Of a stretch of DNA of 64,000 nucleotides, positions 18,694-27,004 are shown one piece after another (position 1 is the stretch's first letter; the number at the start of each line of letters is the position of its first letter). The translations under genes were made by a program, and so were the position numbers. Location of the stretch: positions 19,049 through 83,048 of the forward strand of contig NZ_FOLV01000010.1 in assembly GCF_900112415.1 (NCBI RefSeq), in the 5' to 3' direction. The DNA is from Bacillus sp. 491mf (GTDB lineage Bacteria; Bacillota; Bacilli; Bacillales; Bacillaceae_G). The notes beneath the pieces are model-generated. The model was not told where the DNA came from. It was given only the letters and a program-made list of their open reading frames with translations, and searched no databases.

Positions 18694-18839
18694 CCCGCTA
18701 TTCGTGGGCAGTAATACTCCCACCTCAAAATTCAGCGAAAGCATTGTCCAGCTCTAGCGGCTAGAATCTCCGGCCGTTTCCGCTTTTCTTAAGAAGTTAG
18801 GTGGGAGATAAACTGCCCGTAAAAGCCCGATTGGTTCAC
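18694..18839 (+). repeat. bcr1-type repeat, variant copy A
   Basis: Begins CCCGCTATTCGTGGGCAGTA and ends AAGCCCGATTGGTTCAC, with TTTAT directly on both sides (18689-18693 and 18840-18844). The ends match copy C at 26761. An unrelated 50-base block (18743-18792, GTCCAGCTCTAGCGGCTAG) replaces part of the interior and the 3' GT-rich hairpin is absent. The right TTTAT overlaps the stop codon of the next gene. I identify bcr1 from memory of its sequence and its TTTAT duplication. Confidence 0.75.
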
Positions 18840-18843
18840 TTTA

Positions 18844-19335
18844 TTATGCTTCATATGCCATGCGATCAGGAAAGCCTTCATTCCTTTTCAGACATCGGAC
18901 AATTCTAGTACATGCACAATCAAAATAATGTTGTCTCATTGTTTCTGAGTTCACTGAAGCTTGTTCTAAATCATAAAACATTCTTTCCTTTTTATTAAAA
19001 TACAGTTTTCCGACTTTATCGGGTGATTCAGAGGGATAATATTGATAAACAACTATCTCTTCATCTTCAAGTTCTTTCGTCATTACTAAACATACCGCCA
19101 TATATAAAGGCCTCCTTATATGTCTTTCATGTATTCCAGTATTTTTAGCTATAGCTTTAATATCAGAAGTCGATTCTCTTATTTCTTCATACTTACTTAC
19201 CGATATTCTCTCTATTACTATTAATACATCTGCGATACCACGGTCATTTAATATTTCTACTAAATATTCACTACTTGTATTCATCGCCAGTTCTTTTAGT
19301 AGCTTATGTTTATAAAGTTTATACGATAAACTCAA
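18844..19335 (-). CDS. Immunity-array protein B (full length)
   Basis: 163 aa. The N-terminal half is helical and carries an HTH-like stretch (DIKAIAKNTGIHERHIRR). The C-terminal half (MTKELEDEEIVVYQYYPSE, GKLYFNKKERMF, HYFDCACTRIVRCLKR) is duplicated in the gene at 19849. It overlaps the end of gene A (19319) by 17 bases, so translation is coupled. The TTG at 19335 or the ATG at 19284 may be the true start; neither has a good ribosome site. Function unknown. Confidence 0.65.
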   Translation of the reverse strand: MSLSYKLYKHKLLKELAMNTSSEYLVEILNDRGIADVLIVIERISVSKYEEIRESTSDIKAIAKNTGIHERHIRRPLYMAVCLVMTKELEDEEIVVYQYYPSESPDKVGKLYFNKKERMFYDLEQASVNSETMRQHYFDCACTRIVRCLKRNEGFPDRMAYEA

Positions 19336-19639
19336 GGTATTCTGGAAATTCTATATTATTCATATTTTCCATGCCACCATTTTCTTTTACGTGAACATAT
19401 ACTTTATGAATACATTTATATAATAAGGAAATATGTTCCTTAGGCATATCATTCGGTAAAACAAATGCTTCATCGGGGTTAGTTTCATTCTTTAAAACTT
19501 TAAAACTCCATCTCCTATAAAGTTGTGGATATCTCTCACAAGAATGAATATCTGGACCAAAACTGTAAATTACATTTGCTTTATTCTCATTCTCTTTGAT
19601 TATTGCAATCAGTGGATATCTTCCCACTGTTCCAAACAC
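19319..19639 (-). CDS. Immunity-array protein A (full length)
   Basis: Up to 106 aa. GRYPLIAIIKE, IYSFGPDIHSCERYPQLY and RRWSFKVLK are conserved in the truncated copy at 18489, and FPEYLEF near the C-terminus in the remnant at 19656. The GTG at 19627 aligns with the TTG start of the truncated copy and is 11 bases from AAGGAG, so it is the likelier start. Pairs with gene B downstream. No named family recognised. Confidence 0.65.
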   Translation of the reverse strand: MFGTVGRYPLIAIIKENENKANVIYSFGPDIHSCERYPQLYRRWSFKVLKNETNPDEAFVLPNDMPKEHISLLYKCIHKVYVHVKENGGMENMNNIEFPEYLEFIV

Positions 19640-19655
19640 TCCTTAATTAAAAATT

Positions 19656-19808
19656 TTATGACTGTGAAAATAGAAATTCAGGAAATTCATCTAAGTTTGA
19701 TACGTTTCTAACATATTTTTGCACAGCACCAACAGCTTTAAGAAAATAGTAATTTGCACCTTCACCTTTAGCTGCTTCTAATTCTATGGATTTTTTTCTA
19801 GTTTATTA
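19656..19808 (-). pseudogene. C-terminal remnant of a third protein-A copy
   Basis: An open stretch reads LEAAKGEGANYYFLKA and QKYVRNVSNLDEFPEFLF before TAA. It aligns loosely with the C-terminus of protein A (LLYKCIHKVYVHVKE, NNIEFPEYLEF). There is no start or N-terminal half. Confidence 0.5.
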
Positions 19809-19848
19809 AATTGAATTTTTCCAGCTTTTTATACACTCGTTTATTTGA

Positions 19849-20106
19849 CTATACTCCGTACGTCATTTCTTCTAAAAATCTCCCACCCTTTCTAAGGCAT
19901 ATTACTATTCTAGAACATGCACAATAAAAGTAATGTTCGCTTGTTGCAACTGATTTTACTGGAACAGGATCTATTTCATGAAACATCTGCTCTTTTTTAT
20001 GAAAGTACATTTTCCCAACTTTATCTGGATATTCTGACGGATAGAACTGATAAACAACTATTTCTTCATCTTCAAATTCTTTATTCATTGTGATATGAAT
20101 TGCCAT
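19849..20106 (-). CDS. Immunity-array protein B, C-terminal half copy
   Basis: 85 aa with AAAGGAGATAAACC before ATG, so it may be translated. DEEIVVYQFYPSEYPDKVGK and HYFYCACSRIVICLRKG match the C-terminal half of the protein at 18844. Whether the short form is functional is unknown. Confidence 0.6.
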   Translation of the reverse strand: MAIHITMNKEFEDEEIVVYQFYPSEYPDKVGKMYFHKKEQMFHEIDPVPVKSVATSEHYFYCACSRIVICLRKGGRFLEEMTYGV

Positions 20107-20139
20107 GGTTTATCTCCTTTATTTTTATCCTTTATCATG

Positions 20140-20300
20140 GAGTGTCGGTGGCTGGGCTACTCGCATGTCGAACGTGGTCGAACGGTCTTTATATTGTGTC
20201 GAATCGCCGATATATTGAAAAAAGCGCCGATAAGTTGTGTCGAGTCGCCGATATATCGAAAAAAGCGCTGATAAATGATATATCAGGCATTTTTCAGGGA
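20140..20300. repeat. Degenerate CGCCGATATAT repeats
   Basis: Units such as TCGCCGATATATTGAAAAAAG and GTCGCCGATATATCG recur two to three times at roughly 50-base spacing. Similar words appear at 52,130-52,175 and 61,283-61,365. The following stretch to about 20,560 has no recognisable gene. Confidence 0.5.
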
Positions 20301-20570
20301 CTACCCGATTTTATAGTTGTATCATGTGAAAATTAAACACGGAAATGATGTATTTACCTTCGAAATCTATCGTGCATAGGCCGTGTTCTATGTTGATCGA
20401 CAGACAACGGACGATAGCTGGTACCGAAGAGAGGCTAGCCATGTTGGTTTACTAAGGCGATAAGAAGTGTTATCTGAATATCGTAGGGCATACGCAATGG
20501 TTGTTGCTGGACGGTATCAGTATGTATTCGCAACAAGAAGGAAGAGACATCAGCGCTTCTATCCCTTCAT

Positions 20571-21053
20571 TTAAAGAAGAGTTACTTTTAATGCTTCTTC
20601 AAGCATTGTATTACAATCATCATATGTTTCCATCACTGTACCAGATGGTTTGTCAAGTTCTAGATACGTACCATCAGATAAGTTTTTACAAAACCATGCT
20701 ATATTTGAATCTCCAAGGAAAAGATACTCTTTTTGAAATTCATTTTCATACCAAATCTCATTTGTTTCTATAAGTCCGCAAATTTGTTCATCTCTTTCTG
20801 TTTCTAGTAAAGAAGGATCAACTCCGTAAAGTACCAGTCCATCAAAATCTAAACCATTTACAGTTTTAAGAAACTCTTCGTATTCACTCGGTAAATCAAC
20901 ATTAAAATTCTCTTTCACACGTTCTCTCAACCTCTGAACTTCAGTATCTGTTGCAGGTGTATTCAGTTTACCATTGAAGCTTTTCTCTATTTTTTCGATT
21001 TCTAAAACCATATTTTTCCACAAATCAAGACCTTCTTTCTCAAAAACTGCCAA
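20571..21053 (-). CDS. SUKH (SMI1/KNR4, YrhA-like) immunity protein
   Basis: 160 aa. The SUKH signature is clear: LRERVKENFNVDLPSEYEEFL, NGLDFDGLVLYGV, YLFLGDSNIAWFCKN and DGTYLELDKPSGTVMETY. SUKH proteins are the largest immunity superfamily in polymorphic toxin systems and typically neutralise nuclease or deaminase tails. The nominal start is TTG 21053 without a good ribosome site. A toxin-like remnant lies upstream at 21118. Confidence 0.85.
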   Translation of the reverse strand: MAVFEKEGLDLWKNMVLEIEKIEKSFNGKLNTPATDTEVQRLRERVKENFNVDLPSEYEEFLKTVNGLDFDGLVLYGVDPSLLETERDEQICGLIETNEIWYENEFQKEYLFLGDSNIAWFCKNLSDGTYLELDKPSGTVMETYDDCNTMLEEALKVTLL

Positions 21054-21117
21054 ATATTTATAAGATAATGATAAAACTTGAATAATGAAATTTCATCTCG
21101 CCTAATTCTCGTACCTG

Positions 21118-21225
21118 TTATACTATCTTAGTATTAAAACAAAACTCCATGATGGTACAAGCGTCATGAATTATGAATTTCATGGAACCATCGTTCTTGT
21201 TACCCCATACATAAATCCTTTATTT
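21118..21225 (-). pseudogene. Remnant tail upstream of the SUKH gene
   Basis: Reads IYVWGNKNDGSMKFIIHD and TIMEFCFNTKIV to TAA. A related stretch at about 31680-31770 reads NDKFLTSITYEGSSIIEFYF, so both derive from one lost gene. Whether that was a toxin tail or an immunity gene is unclear. Confidence 0.4.
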
Positions 21226-21367
21226 ATTTTTTGTTAACTTGCCTTATGTACCTATGTCTTCCTTCATCTAGTACCACAGGTTTTGTCATTCTCGTATCCA
21301 AATATAAATTAAATAGTAAGATAGTCGTTTTATATCTTTATCACTGCAGCCAATAACAATTATATTT

Positions 21368-21724
21368 TCACCATGTAAATGTAATTTGTTTCAAATGAAA
21401 TTCAATATATTCAATAACTTTTTTATAGTTATCAGATGTAAATTCGTGAATAGGGTTTTCCCAGTCCATGTTTTTTATAATCCAAACTAGGTAATTACCA
21501 TCAGGGGAAATATCAAGATTCCACCCGAGATCCAATGTGATCGATGATTTCTCATGATAAAGCTGCAACAAACTCTCAGTAAACATAAACCAGCAATCGT
21601 CATCAGGTTCCAAATTTCGTGGATCTATTTCAAAAAAATTGTTATAGTTCACTTTCCATCCTTCTGTTATTCTCAAGGGATGAATATTTACTTCAGGAAC
21701 CTCTAACTTAACATATTTTCTCAT
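21368..21724 (-). CDS. Putative immunity protein, unrecognised family
   Basis: 118 aa from ATG 21724, 8 bases from GAGGTT. Features: acidic, Trp-rich (DDDCWFMFTESLL, YLVWIIKNMDW) with a C-terminal helix VIEYIEFHLKQI. Size, acidity and position among immunity genes suggest an immunity role. No named family matched by eye. Confidence 0.6.
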   Translation of the reverse strand: MRKYVKLEVPEVNIHPLRITEGWKVNYNNFFEIDPRNLEPDDDCWFMFTESLLQLYHEKSSITLDLGWNLDISPDGNYLVWIIKNMDWENPIHEFTSDNYKKVIEYIEFHLKQITFTW

Positions 21725-21901
21725 AATCATAACCTCTTTAGTGATTTCTAGTTATGTAATCTATCTCCAGCAATTAGATTTCCATGATATATATTTCCAC
21801 TTATAAGTCCTCTTCTACTTCAACTAGTTGAGTTACCAGTATCATAAATGATACTTTTATCAAAATGGGCTCCAATCCATAGAAAACCGATGTAAAAACA
21901 A

Positions 21902-22333
21902 TCAATTCTCTTTATAAAATTTTAAATATTTCCCATCATCCTTTGAGCTAAAACATTTACCTCTTGACTTCGTAACGGCAATTTCAATATACTTTTTCGC
22001 TTTAGAAAATTCTCCAAGTTCATAAGCCACTCTCCCCGCCCACATTTCCCTTTCTCCAAAATCTCCTCTTTCAGGGTCAGCTGTAAATATTCTATCTACC
22101 CAGTGCCTAAGTCTATCATAATCACCTATTTGAATTGAGATTTCTAAAATCCCCCATACAATTAAAAAACTCTCATCATAAATATTTTTATCTTCAGGAA
22201 TCTCCTCCCATGCTTCTTCTAAAAGCAAAATGCTCTTCTCGAAATTGTTTTTATCCCATTCATCATTAGATCGATCCATTAATTTTTCAATATAGGCTCC
22301 TTGTTCCCCAGGTACATAAGCCAACTTCATCAC
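21902..22333 (-). CDS. TPR-like protein, immunity array
   Basis: About 143 aa, all helical, with TPR-type pairs (NNFEKSILLLEEAWEEIP, ELGEFSKAKKYIEIAV). It overlaps the stop of the TPR gene at 22336, so the two are translated together. GTG, ATG and a TTG four codons in are all possible starts; the TTG at 22324 has the best spacing to AGGAG. TPR proteins occur as immunity or accessory proteins in such arrays. Confidence 0.65.
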   Translation of the reverse strand: MMKLAYVPGEQGAYIEKLMDRSNDEWDKNNFEKSILLLEEAWEEIPEDKNIYDESFLIVWGILEISIQIGDYDRLRHWVDRIFTADPERGDFGEREMWAGRVAYELGEFSKAKKYIEIAVTKSRGKCFSSKDDGKYLKFYKEN

Positions 22334-22335
22334 TC

Positions 22336-22752
22336 CTAAATTTCGTTTTTAATTACATCTAAATATTTATCATCTTCATCATAAAAAATCCCATATCCTT
22401 CAAGCATATAAGCCCTTAGTAAATATTCTTTTGCTTTATCCTTTTCACCTAACTCAGTGAAACTTTCGCCAAGTCTCAAGAGTATAAACGGATTTGTTAT
22501 ACCTTCTGGGCAATTCAATGCTTCATAAAAATACTCCACCGCCTGTGTATAATCTACTTTTAAATAGCAAGTATCACCTAAAGCAGTATAAATCCAAGTA
22601 CTTGTATCCCAATCAGTTTTAGGTTCAGGAACCAAGAACAATGCATCTAGATACCTAGCAATTGCCTGATCAAACAAGTTTTGTTCTACTAAGGTATCTC
22701 CTTCCGAACATAGTAGTTGTATTTTTTCATAAGCTTCATTTGAAAGTTCCAT
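22336..22752 (-). CDS. TPR-repeat protein, immunity array
   Basis: 138 aa from ATG 22752, preceded by AAAAGGAGGATAATT. Three TPR-like units: LFDQAIARYLDAL, YTQAVEYFYEALN and KDKAKEYLLRAYML. The frame stays open upstream to 22866 without a stop: see the separate remnant entry. Forms a pair with the TPR gene at 21902. Confidence 0.75.
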   Translation of the reverse strand: MELSNEAYEKIQLLCSEGDTLVEQNLFDQAIARYLDALFLVPEPKTDWDTSTWIYTALGDTCYLKVDYTQAVEYFYEALNCPEGITNPFILLRLGESFTELGEKDKAKEYLLRAYMLEGYGIFYDEDDKYLDVIKNEI

Positions 22753-22866
22753 AATTATCCTCCTTTTTTCAACCCATTCTGGCGGTAAATAGATTTCAGT
22801 CCTTTTACCATCTTCCGAGCGATTAATATTTTTGTGCTCTAGGTAATAATTATCAGGTTCACACAA
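22753..22866 (-). pseudogene. Toxin-tail remnant in frame with the TPR gene
   Basis: The open frame upstream of the TPR start reads DNYYLEHKNINRSEDGKR then TEIYLPPEWVEKR and runs into the TPR ATG without a stop. It looks like a toxin C-terminus whose stop has been lost or that was cut by recombination. Internal initiation at 22752 is still the better reading. Confidence 0.4.
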
Positions 22867-22889
22867 AAATCCCCTTACGAATACTTGTT

Positions 22890-23195
22890 TTAATTCATGA
22901 AATCTTTAGCCGTCTCTACAAAAGATGCAAGATTTAGATTAGGAAATTTTTTTTCTAGTTTTTCAAGTTCATTAATGTAATCTTGACTTTGCAAATTATA
23001 AGCTATATCTTCAAACACTTCACTTACATAAAGAACCTGCTCTTCATCTAATTCTTTAAGAACTTCGATTGTTTTTTGAGTATCTTCACTCAATAAGTTT
23101 GTGAGCTTATTCCAACAATGCTCTATTCTAAAGCAATCTTCTGGATCTATTGACACCCTTTCACTAATTACTTCTTTCACACAATCAATTAACAC
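22890..23195 (-). CDS. Putative immunity protein, helical
   Basis: 101 aa, acidic, all-helical by appearance (EVLKELDEEQVLYVSEVFED, YINELEKLEKKFPNLNL). GTG start with GGTGAG upstream. A toxin tail ending at 23215 lies 20 bases upstream, the standard toxin-immunity order. Family not recognised. Confidence 0.65.
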   Translation of the reverse strand: MLIDCVKEVISERVSIDPEDCFRIEHCWNKLTNLLSEDTQKTIEVLKELDEEQVLYVSEVFEDIAYNLQSQDYINELEKLEKKFPNLNLASFVETAKDFMN

Positions 23196-23214
23196 TTTCT
23201 CACCGCCTATTAAG

Positions 23215-23349
23215 TTATGGTTGTGCAGTATCTGAAAAAATCGTTACAGGTTTTATTTCGTCAACCCTAACAACCTTGTATTCTCTCCAAACCGGTACTC
23301 CATCAGGTGTTTTTACATTTCCAGGTAAATCCCCTGCATTTTTATATCA
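23215..23349 (-). pseudogene. Toxin C-terminal remnant
   Basis: An open stretch reads YKNAGDLPGNVKTPDGVPVW, REYKVVRVDEIKPVTIF and ends DTAQP. A stop lies just upstream, so only the tail survives. It directly precedes the immunity gene at 22890. Confidence 0.6.
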
Positions 23350-23384
23350 TCTCTTATCCGAGATTCGGGTAACCATGATTGATT

Positions 23385-23470
23385 GGTACAATACCGGGAC
23401 CATCCCCAAAAAGTTTCCTAGTGAAATAACCGGTCTAACTTTATGGGATCACTTTATTCCTGATTCGGTT
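23385..23470 (+). mobile_element. IS3-type (IS150 group) right-end scar 1
   Basis: TGGTACAATACCGGGACC followed by CCGGTCTAACTTTATGGGAT. It matches the transposase 3' end plus terminal repeat region seen more fully at 41041-41166. Confidence 0.5.
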
Positions 23471-23562
23471 TATCTTTATTTTAAGTTCTTTTCAATAGTT
23501 TCGAACTGTAATCATTATAATTTACCTTTTTGCTTTTAAATATAGCATTTGAATTTTACACA

Positions 23563-23934
23563 TTATAGAAATTCTATATTTATTCTATCAACTATTAACT
23601 TAATATATTTCCCATATAGGTATTCATAATCCTCTAAAATCTCATCTTCAATTCGTATTCCTATATCAAACATCCCATCTGAAGTAAGTAAGCCTTTAAA
23701 CTCATATTTAAAGCCTTCACCTAGCTTTGTAATTTGCTTTTCTTGACTATCTTGTATATCAATTGCAAAATCATCTAGAAACCAAAGACTTAATTCCACA
23801 GGGTAGATTCCCCCGATTTTTATCTCATATGGAAAAATATTTGCAAAGCCGGTTAATTCAATATCTTTAATTTTCACTACAATTTCTTCCTCAATACATG
23901 AGTCTATCTCCTTAACTAACGCCTCATATCTCAC
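23563..23934 (-). CDS. Putative immunity protein, unrecognised family
   Basis: 123 aa, acidic and beta-rich (EIVVKIKDIELTGFANIFPY, VELSLWFLDDFAIDI) with a C-terminal helix. GGAAAGGGGG upstream of the start. A decayed toxin tail (23951-24090) lies just upstream, supporting an immunity role. Confidence 0.6.
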   Translation of the reverse strand: MRYEALVKEIDSCIEEEIVVKIKDIELTGFANIFPYEIKIGGIYPVELSLWFLDDFAIDIQDSQEKQITKLGEGFKYEFKGLLTSDGMFDIGIRIEDEILEDYEYLYGKYIKLIVDRINIEFL

Positions 23935-23950
23935 TATAAATCCCCCTTTC

Positions 23951-24090
23951 CTTATTCTACAGGATTCATTTCTTGTACAGTTTTATCATGTAACATCTTC
24001 CAAAAACTCTTGCCTCTTTACTATCACTTTTGATACATATTTATTGTTGTAAAAATACGTTTTTTTATTGTAGTTATCAAACTTACTACC
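23951..24090 (-). pseudogene. Frameshifted toxin tail
   Basis: Two frames combine: FGSKFDNYNKKTYFYNNKY and VSKVIVKRQEFLEDV, then after a frame change LHDKTVQEMNPVE and TAA. It immediately precedes the immunity-like gene at 23563. The rest of 24091-24200 is AT-rich with nothing recognisable. Confidence 0.4.
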
Positions 24091-24200
24091 GAACTGAAAT
24101 TATGCATCTAATTCTTGTATTTAAACATAATTCAATCCGTAATATTTACAGTATTTTGATTATTACGGTTATTTTATAGCGTTTATACGGTAAGATAAAT

Positions 24201-24563
24201 TCATTTTATCGTTAGCCTAGTAATGTTTCCACGATAGTTAATTTCATTTTTTTCAACCTCAACGATAAGCTCCCCTAATATAATTTTTTCTAAATGCCAC
24301 CACCAGTATTCAATTGGAACGTTACTATTTCCCCATATTTTTAATGGTTTGAAATATTCATAAAACTCTTTTGCCCGACTAATTAATACCGTATCATAGT
24401 ATGCTAACCTTTTTTTATCTTCACTATCTAATAATTCATATTGTTTCGCTAAAAATTCTCTAGTTCTAAATGTATAAGCAATTTCAAATGGACTAACATC
24501 TAATTCGTCTTCCACATCTATACCATAATTCTTTATTAGTTTTTTTAGTTCTTCACTCATCAT
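24201..24563 (-). CDS. Putative immunity protein, unrecognised family
   Basis: 120 aa. Helical N-terminus (ELKKLIKNYGIDVEDEL), a WWWHLEKI motif near residue 88 and a beta-rich end. AAGGAG upstream of ATG. A tail-like remnant ends at 24585, 22 bases upstream. No named family. Confidence 0.6.
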   Translation of the reverse strand: MMSEELKKLIKNYGIDVEDELDVSPFEIAYTFRTREFLAKQYELLDSEDKKRLAYYDTVLISRAKEFYEYFKPLKIWGNSNVPIEYWWWHLEKIILGELIVEVEKNEINYRGNITRLTIK

Positions 24564-24584
24564 TATCTAACTCCTTATTTTATT

Positions 24585-24650
24585 CTAATAGCCTGAGTCC
24601 CCTCCGCCAAGACGCCCAAATTTACTCCTTACTCTGTCGGTACAAGTTGC
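24585..24650 (-). pseudogene. Short toxin-tail remnant
   Basis: Reads DSATCTDRVRSKFGRLGGGD and ends SGY at TAG. An alternative frame over the same bases reads NWYELNAVKTVQLVPTE. Only one can be the original frame, so this call is weak. Confidence 0.3.
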
Positions 24651-24904
24651 ACTGTCTTTACAGCATTCAATTCATACCAATTTAAATGGTCTTCACGTCA
24701 ACACTTTCCTTAAAGCTCATACAATATCGTTGATTATACGGCTTTAATTTGAGTAAACACTCCTAACTTCAAAATTCAAAGAAAAAAAGAGAACTAGATG
24801 ATAAAGAATACCTAAAAAATTCATTTCGTTTTATTACTTTGCGATTTATGTCAGTAATCCTGTGACTAGACCTAGAGAATATGTGCATGCTGAGCGCACA
24901 CAAA

Positions 24905-24932
24905 AGGCTCAAAAACTATAAGCTTTTGAGCC
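24905..24932. terminator. Terminator of the padR-type gene
   Basis: GGCTCAAAA pairs with TTTTGAGCC around a short loop; T-run on the minus strand side. It follows the PadR gene by about 40 bases. Confidence 0.7.
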
Positions 24933-24971
24933 TAAACTTGCTAGTTGTAAGAATAACATCTTTACAATTTT

Positions 24972-25523
24972 TTACTCTTCTGCTTCTAATGATTCTAACA
25001 CGCCAATTGCCCATTCACACCATTCAATGTACATTTTTGCATACCTTATCCCGTATTCGACCGCAACATATTCTCCTATTTTTTGCTTTTGAACGGAGGT
25101 TTGATTAGGGAATTGATGGTCTTTCCACTTTTGCGTTTCCCGAATCACATGCATTTCTTTCTCAATCACTTTCTGCAATAAAGAAATGGCTTCTTTCACT
25201 GAAATAATATGGAAACTCGAAGCTTTTAATAAAAACTCATCTTTTATACGCGGAGGGTTCGTTTTTTCATGAATGATCCATTCAATCAGAGCTTTTTTTC
25301 CCTCTTTCGTTAACGAGTATATTTTTTTATTTGGACTTCCTTCTTGATAAATATATTCAAACGTAACAAAACCATCATTTTCCATTTTTGATAATTCTTT
25401 ATATACTTGCGAATGACCTGAATTCCAAAAATAAATGAGCTGCTCTTGAAAAGTATGATGTAGGTCATAACCAGTTTGTTCTTTTTTTGAAAGTAGCCTT
25501 AGTAATGCATATCGAATAGACAT
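24972..25523 (-). CDS. PadR-family transcriptional regulator
   Basis: 183 aa from ATG 25523 (MSIRYALLRLL), with AGGA 9 bases upstream. The N-terminal winged helix (about 1-90: GYDLHHTF, GHSQVYKELSKMENDGFV, NKKIYSLTKEGKKAL) and the helical C-terminal dimerisation domain (about 95-180, Trp-rich) are typical of the Vir/AphA-like PadR group. A perfect palindrome at 25615-25640 lies between it and a divergent, now dead, MFS efflux gene, so it is probably the repressor of that pump and of itself. Confidence 0.88.
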   Translation of the reverse strand: MSIRYALLRLLSKKEQTGYDLHHTFQEQLIYFWNSGHSQVYKELSKMENDGFVTFEYIYQEGSPNKKIYSLTKEGKKALIEWIIHEKTNPPRIKDEFLLKASSFHIISVKEAISLLQKVIEKEMHVIRETQKWKDHQFPNQTSVQKQKIGEYVAVEYGIRYAKMYIEWCEWAIGVLESLEAEE

Positions 25524-25614
25524 TCTTAAAAATCCTAACTTCGCTTTTAAATTATGCATAATTTGTTTCAATTTTATTATATCGCTTGTAAGATTTTAAT
25601 AAACCGTTAGTATA

Positions 25615-25640
25615 AACATATGACTTTTTAGTCATATGTT
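25615..25640. promoter_or_regulatory. Palindromic operator of the PadR-type regulator
   Basis: AACATATGAC, six bases, GTCATATGTT: a perfect 10-bp inverted repeat in the divergent promoter region. PadR regulators bind ATGT-N8-ACAT-like palindromes next to their own genes; this site is close to that pattern. Confidence 0.6.
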
Positions 25641-25667
25641 CTTTTTATAATAAAAGTAAAGGGGGAT

Positions 25668-26661
25668 ATGATAAAGATGGTATAATCCCGCTAATGATTG
25701 TTTAATTTTTTATCTTTTTAGGTTGCAGCATCATTATTCCTATTCTCCCATAGGTAATTGTAAATTTAGATGTAAATTCATGTAATTTAGAATTACGGTT
25801 ATCTTGTTACTCGATTCCCTCTTTCCTAACAGCTCAGTTTTGGAGAATAATTTCTGATCGAATAAGTCGGTGTCCTACGCCTTTTATCGTTATATTATAT
25901 TATTAGATTTATCTTAACAAGCATCTTTATTGATAGTGGGATTGTACATATCAAGAATTTATTAATGGTTTCTTCGTAGGTGCATTATACACCGCCGCAA
26001 CAGCATCTGTTATCGATATGACGACTGAAACGAACCGTAATCGTTATATGGGAATGATTGGTGCATGTATGGGGATGGACTTTATTATTGGAACAGCAAT
26101 TGGGGGATGTTAAGTCGGATTTGATATGCTGTTCCATTCCAAATCGTTAGCGCTCTTATTTTACTTTTATTCCCATATACGTTCTTTGCCTTCAAAGAGA
26201 GTGTGAGTACAAGAGAAGAAGAAAGCAAGGAATCCTTACTTAAGAAATGGATTTTGTTTACCAATCCCGGCAATTGGTTTATTTTTTGTTACTTTTATTA
26301 TTTTCATGGTTAGCTGGATTAGAGAACACATTTCAATTGTTTGGAAAAGAAGCAATTAAACTTACATCATTTCAATTTGGGAACATTTTTTTGCGAAGCA
26401 AATAAAGTGAAACTTCCGTCAGTGGGGGGGTCTTCATCCCCCACTTATCTTCTTTGCTTCTCTCTGAATCTTGAGGTGGGGGTCTTACTGCCCACGAATA
26501 GCGGGATAAAAACAGATTACGGTACAATTTCGAGTCTAAATTTTTCATTTGACAGTTTAGGAAGAATGGTTGGAACTATATTTTTCACAGCGCTATTTGT
26601 CTCACAGGGATCAGCATCCTCAGAATGAATGCTATCCATTGCACTGATTATCGCATTTTGA
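25668..26661 (+). pseudogene. MFS efflux transporter, decayed
   Basis: ATG at 25668 with AAAGGGGGAT upstream. In-frame reading gives PLMIV then a stop then FFIFLGCSIIIPILP, then further pieces: EFINGFFVGALYTAATAS, IDMTTETNRNRYMGMIGACM, LAGLENTFQLFGKEAIKL, FDSLGRMVGTIFFTALFV. These are drug:H+ antiporter helices and the motif A region, broken by several stops and frameshifts. The bcr1 copy at 26407-26505 splits it. The final Trp before MLSIALIIAF has become TGA. Confidence 0.75.
26407..26505 (-). repeat. bcr1-type repeat, copy B inside the MFS pseudogene
   Basis: Reverse orientation: starts GTGAAACTTCCGTCAGTGGG and ends CCCACGAATAGCGGG. ATAAA flanks it on both sides (26402-26406 and 26506-26510), the complement of the TTTAT duplication of copies A and C. 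About 50 bases shorter than copy C. Confidence 0.75.
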
Positions 26662-26760
26662 AAAGAACATCATATGTAAAGGGGCGAAATTTAATATATC
26701 GAAATTTTTTATCAAATTCGCGCTGGATGATGGGCTATTTTTCTGTTCCTATTTATTTAT

Positions 26761-26907
26761 CCCGCATTAACGGGCAGTAATACTCCCACCTCAAAATTCG
26801 GCGAAAGCAAAGAAGTTAGGTGGGAGATAAACTGCCCGTAAAAGCCCGATTGGTTCAACTAATAATCAGTGGGGGATGAAGAAAACCCCCACTGATTAAA
26901 GTTTCAC
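26761..26907 (+). repeat. bcr1-type repeat, full copy C
   Basis: 147 bases from CCCGCATTAACGGGCAGTA to AAAGTTTCAC with TTTAT on both sides (26756-26760, 26908-26912). Contains internal pairings AGTGGGGGATGA/CCCCCACT and CCCACCT/AGGTGGG, so an RNA copy would fold into a long structure. Lies about 100 bases upstream of the ABC permease start. Confidence 0.8.
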
Positions 26908-27004
26908 TTTATAATAAAATACAGTTTATAGTCCGTTTTTACATGCATCTCGGCTGTCCCCTTTATGATAAGTACATAACAGGAAACAAGGAGGAACGAA
27001 CTTA

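Noticed and set aside
20140-20300. Possible CRISPR-like repeats
   Set aside because: Units are degenerate, differ in length and spacing, and have no constant spacers or cas genes.
23276-23539. Plus-strand 87-codon open frame
   Set aside because: Covers the antisense of a toxin tail and an IS3-type scar; no start site.
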